NCBI RefSeq assembly: GCF_000346465.2
Contig: NC_034014.1
Location: forward strand, 13,141,782-13,205,781
DNA length: 64,000 bases
Origin: Prunus persica
Lineage: Eukaryota > Streptophyta > Magnoliopsida > Rosales > Rosaceae
Direction of reading: 5' to 3'
In this document: positions 60,064-64,000 of the stretch, piece by piece
Layout: each line of letters begins with the position of its first letter
Numbering within the stretch: the stretch's first letter is position 1
Notes under the pieces: generated by a model
What the model was told of the DNA's origin: nothing
Databases searched by the model: none
What the model saw: the letters and a program-made list of their open reading frames with translations, nothing else
Translations under genes and position numbers: made by a program

Positions 60064-63000
60064 TTCATTTGGATTTAGATTTCTTTCAAAATTTTCATTT
60101 AATCGATTGTTGTTGTTGCCAGATGATATGTTAATGTTATTAACTCCATTATATTATTAAGGATTTCTTATTTACATCACATAATTAAAACAGAGCACTA
60201 TATTTATTTAGAATCGGAATTATTTTGAATGTGACTGCAATTCTGGCAAATATGAGTTGGCTTGAATGCGATGTGTTTGAGAAAAAAAAAATTATAAAAT
60301 TGTTTTTTCTTTTTATGTAAGGTTTAAATATTTCATTGTAAATCACAAGGTACATTACTTTTTAAGAGTCAAGCCAAACTCAAACATCTTACTAATCCCT
60401 AGGAGTTGGATTGAGGCGAATTAGATTCTAGATTCTTATTGAAGTTGTTTACTAAACTATATAATTAGATTCTAGAATCTTATTGAAGTTGTTTACTAAA
60501 TCATATAGAATTGGGGTACGAAGAAAAAGAGAGAAAAGGAAGAAAATTATATGGCGGAGGTAAAGAAGAAAAAAAAAAAAGGCAAAACGTCACTTTTGGT
60601 CCATATGGTTTATCACTTTTACCATTAAGGTCGTGTGGTTTCAATTTGGTCATTTTTGCCAGGAAGGGAGAGAGAGAGATGAGCAAACTCTCGTGGAAGA
60701 AGAAAAAGAGGAAAACGAAAAGGGGGGAGAGAGAAATCAGTTGGGTATTAAATGAGTTATATTTAAATCTAAACTATAGAAGCCATCCAATAGTTGAAAA
60801 CAAAAGTACATAACAGTACATAACGGCAATAATCAAATAAATGGATGAATACAATACTTTCTATAAACCTTGAAATATTCACGAAAATAATTAAATAGAT
60901 AAACATTTTTCCAATTTTGCTAATTTTTTACAAAGGTAATCTTGGAATGATGACTTAAAAAATGAATGGCTTGGATCATGGGATGACATCATAGAGTAAA
61001 CTCAAATGAGTGATCAGAGTCCTATTAACTTACTGTTTCCCTCTTTTCAGCTGGGGCGACCGACATAATGAACTTTTGGTCCTTCTTCTTTTGGATACGG
61101 GGTGTGCCACCACCAAGCCCCAAATTTGGGCTTGAATGGAATGTGAATAGATGGATGTGTTGCGCTTTTAATTTCTGACTAAACGATTGATCGGCCAAGC
61201 AAGGAACCTCCTCTTGGCCTAGATTCTTTCGCTTCCTTGGGCTCGAGGATGGTTAGGTTTCGTACGGATGTTTTTGTGATTTTTAGGGTTTTATGTAAAA
61301 ATAATGCAATTAAACTAAATATGCGTATAAACGTAAAGACAATAATTGAAGTGCGATAAAATAAATCAAAGAGATAAATAAAGCAAGAACGAGATAAAAG
61401 CAATGAGAACGATAAGAACGATAAAATGAAACAAACTTGAAATTAAACTTAATTGAAATGTGATAACAATGAAAATTAAAGCAATAGAAATAAACTTGAA
61501 TTTAAATGACAAGAAATATAAACTTTCACTAGAAAAATGAAGAACTCACTACACTAAGTGTTTGAAAAGTAAAATCCTAAGTCTAGGAAAAGAAAAGTGC
61601 GAGACAAAAGATAAGTTTGTTTGTCTGATGTTGTGTGTCCAATGTCTTCGTCGAGCAAGGTTTATATAGGGCACTTGTCAGCCCATGGGATGGCCATTGA
61701 ATGGCCAAAGGTCAACTCTTTTAAAACTTCTTTCCTTCCAAGGCCCCCTTCAAATCCATAGGATTGCATTGATATTCTGACATGCTTGATTCTTCCTTGT
61801 TTTGGAACACACGGAGTTACTATAAAAAAATCCCTTGATTTCTTTCCTTGTGAGGCCCTCCATCACATGCACATAATCCTCCAAAAATCTGGGCTTGAAT
61901 CATTAGCTTAAACTTGGACCTCCGAACCTTTGAAATAATATGGATGCCCCTCCTAACCTTTGAATTCCTGGAACTCTCAAGTTAATTCGCCGACAAAAAC
62001 CTTCATTTAATCTCCATTTTTATTTACTAATATATGTATATGTATATTAATATAGGTGGAGGCAGCCACTTGGGTTTTATAGCCTAAACCATTTAATCCA
62101 GTGCAAACATACATATACATATAAAAGTGGGCAGCTTGCAAATAAGACCTCTCCAAACATTGAAATAGAACAGCCCAGCCGCATTTGTTATATTTGGCTT
62201 TTGTAGGGGCTTTTTTTTTCCGGCAGCTTAAACGGGTTGGGCTGCCGTAAATAGCAGATTGATGAAATTGTCCCATTTGTCTAAGTTCAAAAATCAAGCC
62301 CCAAAAGTACTTTGAAAGGGCAGTAGAGCCTTAGGAAGCGTTCTGGTTACCTTCACCAACTAAAACAACAGCAACTTACAGACGATTTCTTGATGCTTAC
62401 AGATAAATTTTCTAGCATGAGAGGCTCGTGGCATGGAAGCAAAATCAATATGAGTTTAGCACCAAAGAGGAAAATATGGCTTTCTAGGGAAAAAAGGGAG
62501 TGTTAAGGTGAGGAAGAAGAGGTTTGCAAGAAAATTTGGTTGAGAAGAGGTAAAGGAAGAATAATGTTCTTTCGGCAGCTTGACGAAGCTTCTGACAGAT
62601 CTGAAAGTGGTCTGCCAGAAGAGGAAAATGGAGAAGAAGGGTGAATAGTGCACGAAATTGTTGGATTTTTGTAGGTAAGAGAGAAAGCTTGCTCTCTGAA
62701 TCTGAGTTGTCTTTGGTTGGGTAGAAGAGGCCCCTTTTATAGCCGCTGGAAGCCATCTTTTTCCAAGAAACCCTAATGGTTTCTATCTAATTTGGCCAAG
62801 CTTTTTCCTTCCTTTCTCCTCCCATTCTTTGACTTATCTTATTCTAGCAAAATCTTCTCTGTTTATTTGCACAAAATCAGGAATTCTGGGAGCTCAAGGC
62901 CCCCTTTCCCGCAGCTGTTCCAGTGGGATACTTCCATTCCCAGCCATCTCCTTCCTTTCTTTCTTTCTTTTTCCATGGCCAGGTCTAATGGGGGAAGGAA

Positions 63001-64000
63001 TTTGGGTATGTATGCTGGTTCGAATGGTGCTTCTGGCAGCTCGCAAGCTAATATTCATTGGTTCCTTGAATGTTTCTTGCTTGGAACTTGCTCCCCCCAT
63101 GTGCTGGAGTTTCCTAGCAGCTCTTCAGACTTTCCTTCGTGGCTTTATTCTTCAGCCAAGTGCTGGAGCTTTGCAACCCTTTCTATTGTAATTGTATGGG
63201 CCAAGTTGATTTATTGAGTAAGTGGGCTTTCTCTATCAAATGTTTGGGCTTTTTGGTTGAGTCAATATGCTATTTTGGTTGGGCTATTTTTCTTTGGAGT
63301 GATGAGCTATTCTTTTCTCTCTTGTGTTTACCCACATGTTTGGGCCTATGAAATGGGCTTGAGTTCCGAGACTCCCAAGTAACCCGGGACTTCCATTTAT
63401 CGGCCCATCAATGGGCCTCATGATAATTTATTACCATCCATACCACAACCCACTCAAGCAAGCCCCGGGCATCTTGCGTGGCTTGGGTCCACTTAAGCTT
63501 GTAGCATGACATGTTGCTTATTTGCATGGCGTGTCATGTGTGCAAAGCGTATATGACGAACTTTCGCGTGCCCAAATTGAGTTTCTTCTTAATAAGGTAT
63601 CGCATTGGGCCGAGAATTTATTTGGGCCGAAGCGTGGATTTTTTGAGCCTCAACACTTATATATATATCATATTGATCACTGCTATACCCATATTCTGTT
63701 CTTATGGGACTTTAATCTGTGCAGTGTATTATCAATGTATCCAACTTGCAATCTGTAAAATTTGCATTAATAATTCATGGATACATACAAGCCATTCTTT
63801 TGGAATGGACTTATCTCCCCATTTGATTACCTTTCAAGATAAAATATCAAATAAGTATATAAGCATATAATAACACAAATATTGCTTACATCCTTAGGTG
63901 GGAGAAACTTTTCTCAAGTATCATTCAAGCTCGTATCGGCCCAGTAAATATAATGTAGCGCTTGATGATCTAGTTATATCCTGCAAGAGCAAAATCACAA
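60064..64000. other. AT-rich intergenic DNA, probably old repeat debris
   Basis: No gene is recognised in these 3.9 kb. Near 60570-60670 there is a short block of TTTGGTC/TTATCACTTTTACC phrases similar to that near 17000-17800. The stretch 61170-63540 has leader-like and GC-richer parts, such as TTTATATAGGGCAC near 61660, that could be decayed LTR-element sequence, but I find no protein remnant or pair of LTRs. Open frames at 62484-63220 are not supported. Confidence 0.4.

Noticed and set aside
62484..63220. Overlapping frames of 80-140 codons on both strands
   Set aside because: There is no domain and no consistent splice signals. The surrounding sequence looks like decayed repeat DNA.

Overview
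The window is nuclear DNA from a flowering plant, almost certainly a eudicot. It has split genes with GT-AG introns, AT-rich intergenic DNA, tRNA-derived SINE-like sequence, L1-type LINE, Ty1/copia and CACTA elements, and many small MITEs. The style of genes and repeats would fit a Rosaceae tree, but that is an impression and not proven by the sequence.

Host genes, left to right: (1) 138-1906 (+), an RTM2-like small-heat-shock-domain protein with a C-terminal membrane anchor. (2) 4433-2278 (-), a double-stranded-RNA-binding protein of the DRB family. (3) 5868-8874 (+), a MIP18/CIA2 (AE7-like) cytosolic Fe-S assembly protein whose first coding intron is a U12-type AT-AC intron. (4) 16703-11986 (-), a cobalamin-independent methionine synthase with a separate N-terminal exon that looks like a plastid transit peptide. 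(5) 31108-28808 (-), a classical short-chain dehydrogenase/reductase of the salutaridine reductase/neomenthol dehydrogenase type. (6) 57870-60063 (+), a GPI-anchored non-specific lipid-transfer-like protein. They look like unrelated housekeeping and specialised genes and share no pathway.

The rest is mostly mobile DNA. There is an hAT-type MITE with a perfect 8-bp target duplication nested in a long-TIR element (10138-11850). Two related foldback elements sit head to head and share TAA target sites (17997-20012). A full-length but decayed L1-type LINE (22172-28253, minus) has target duplications at both ends. A cluster of MITEs lies at 31356-35640. A decayed Ty1/copia element has 207-bp LTRs (35812-40823).

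The most striking object is a 14.3-kb CACTA (En/Spm) transposon at 41684-56028, flanked by a TAT duplication. It encodes, both on the minus strand, a TNP2-type transposase (one frameshift) and a second gene that joins a Transposase_24-type region to a C-terminal Ulp1 (C48) cysteine-protease domain (two in-frame stops). Almost all of its non-coding DNA, introns included, is filled with alternating copies of a short ACGACG/CGTCGT motif, far beyond ordinary subterminal repeats. Near its right end it carries scrambled exon pieces of the host 26S proteasome subunit RPN6 (PSMD11). Together these make it the best candidate in the window for something not described before.
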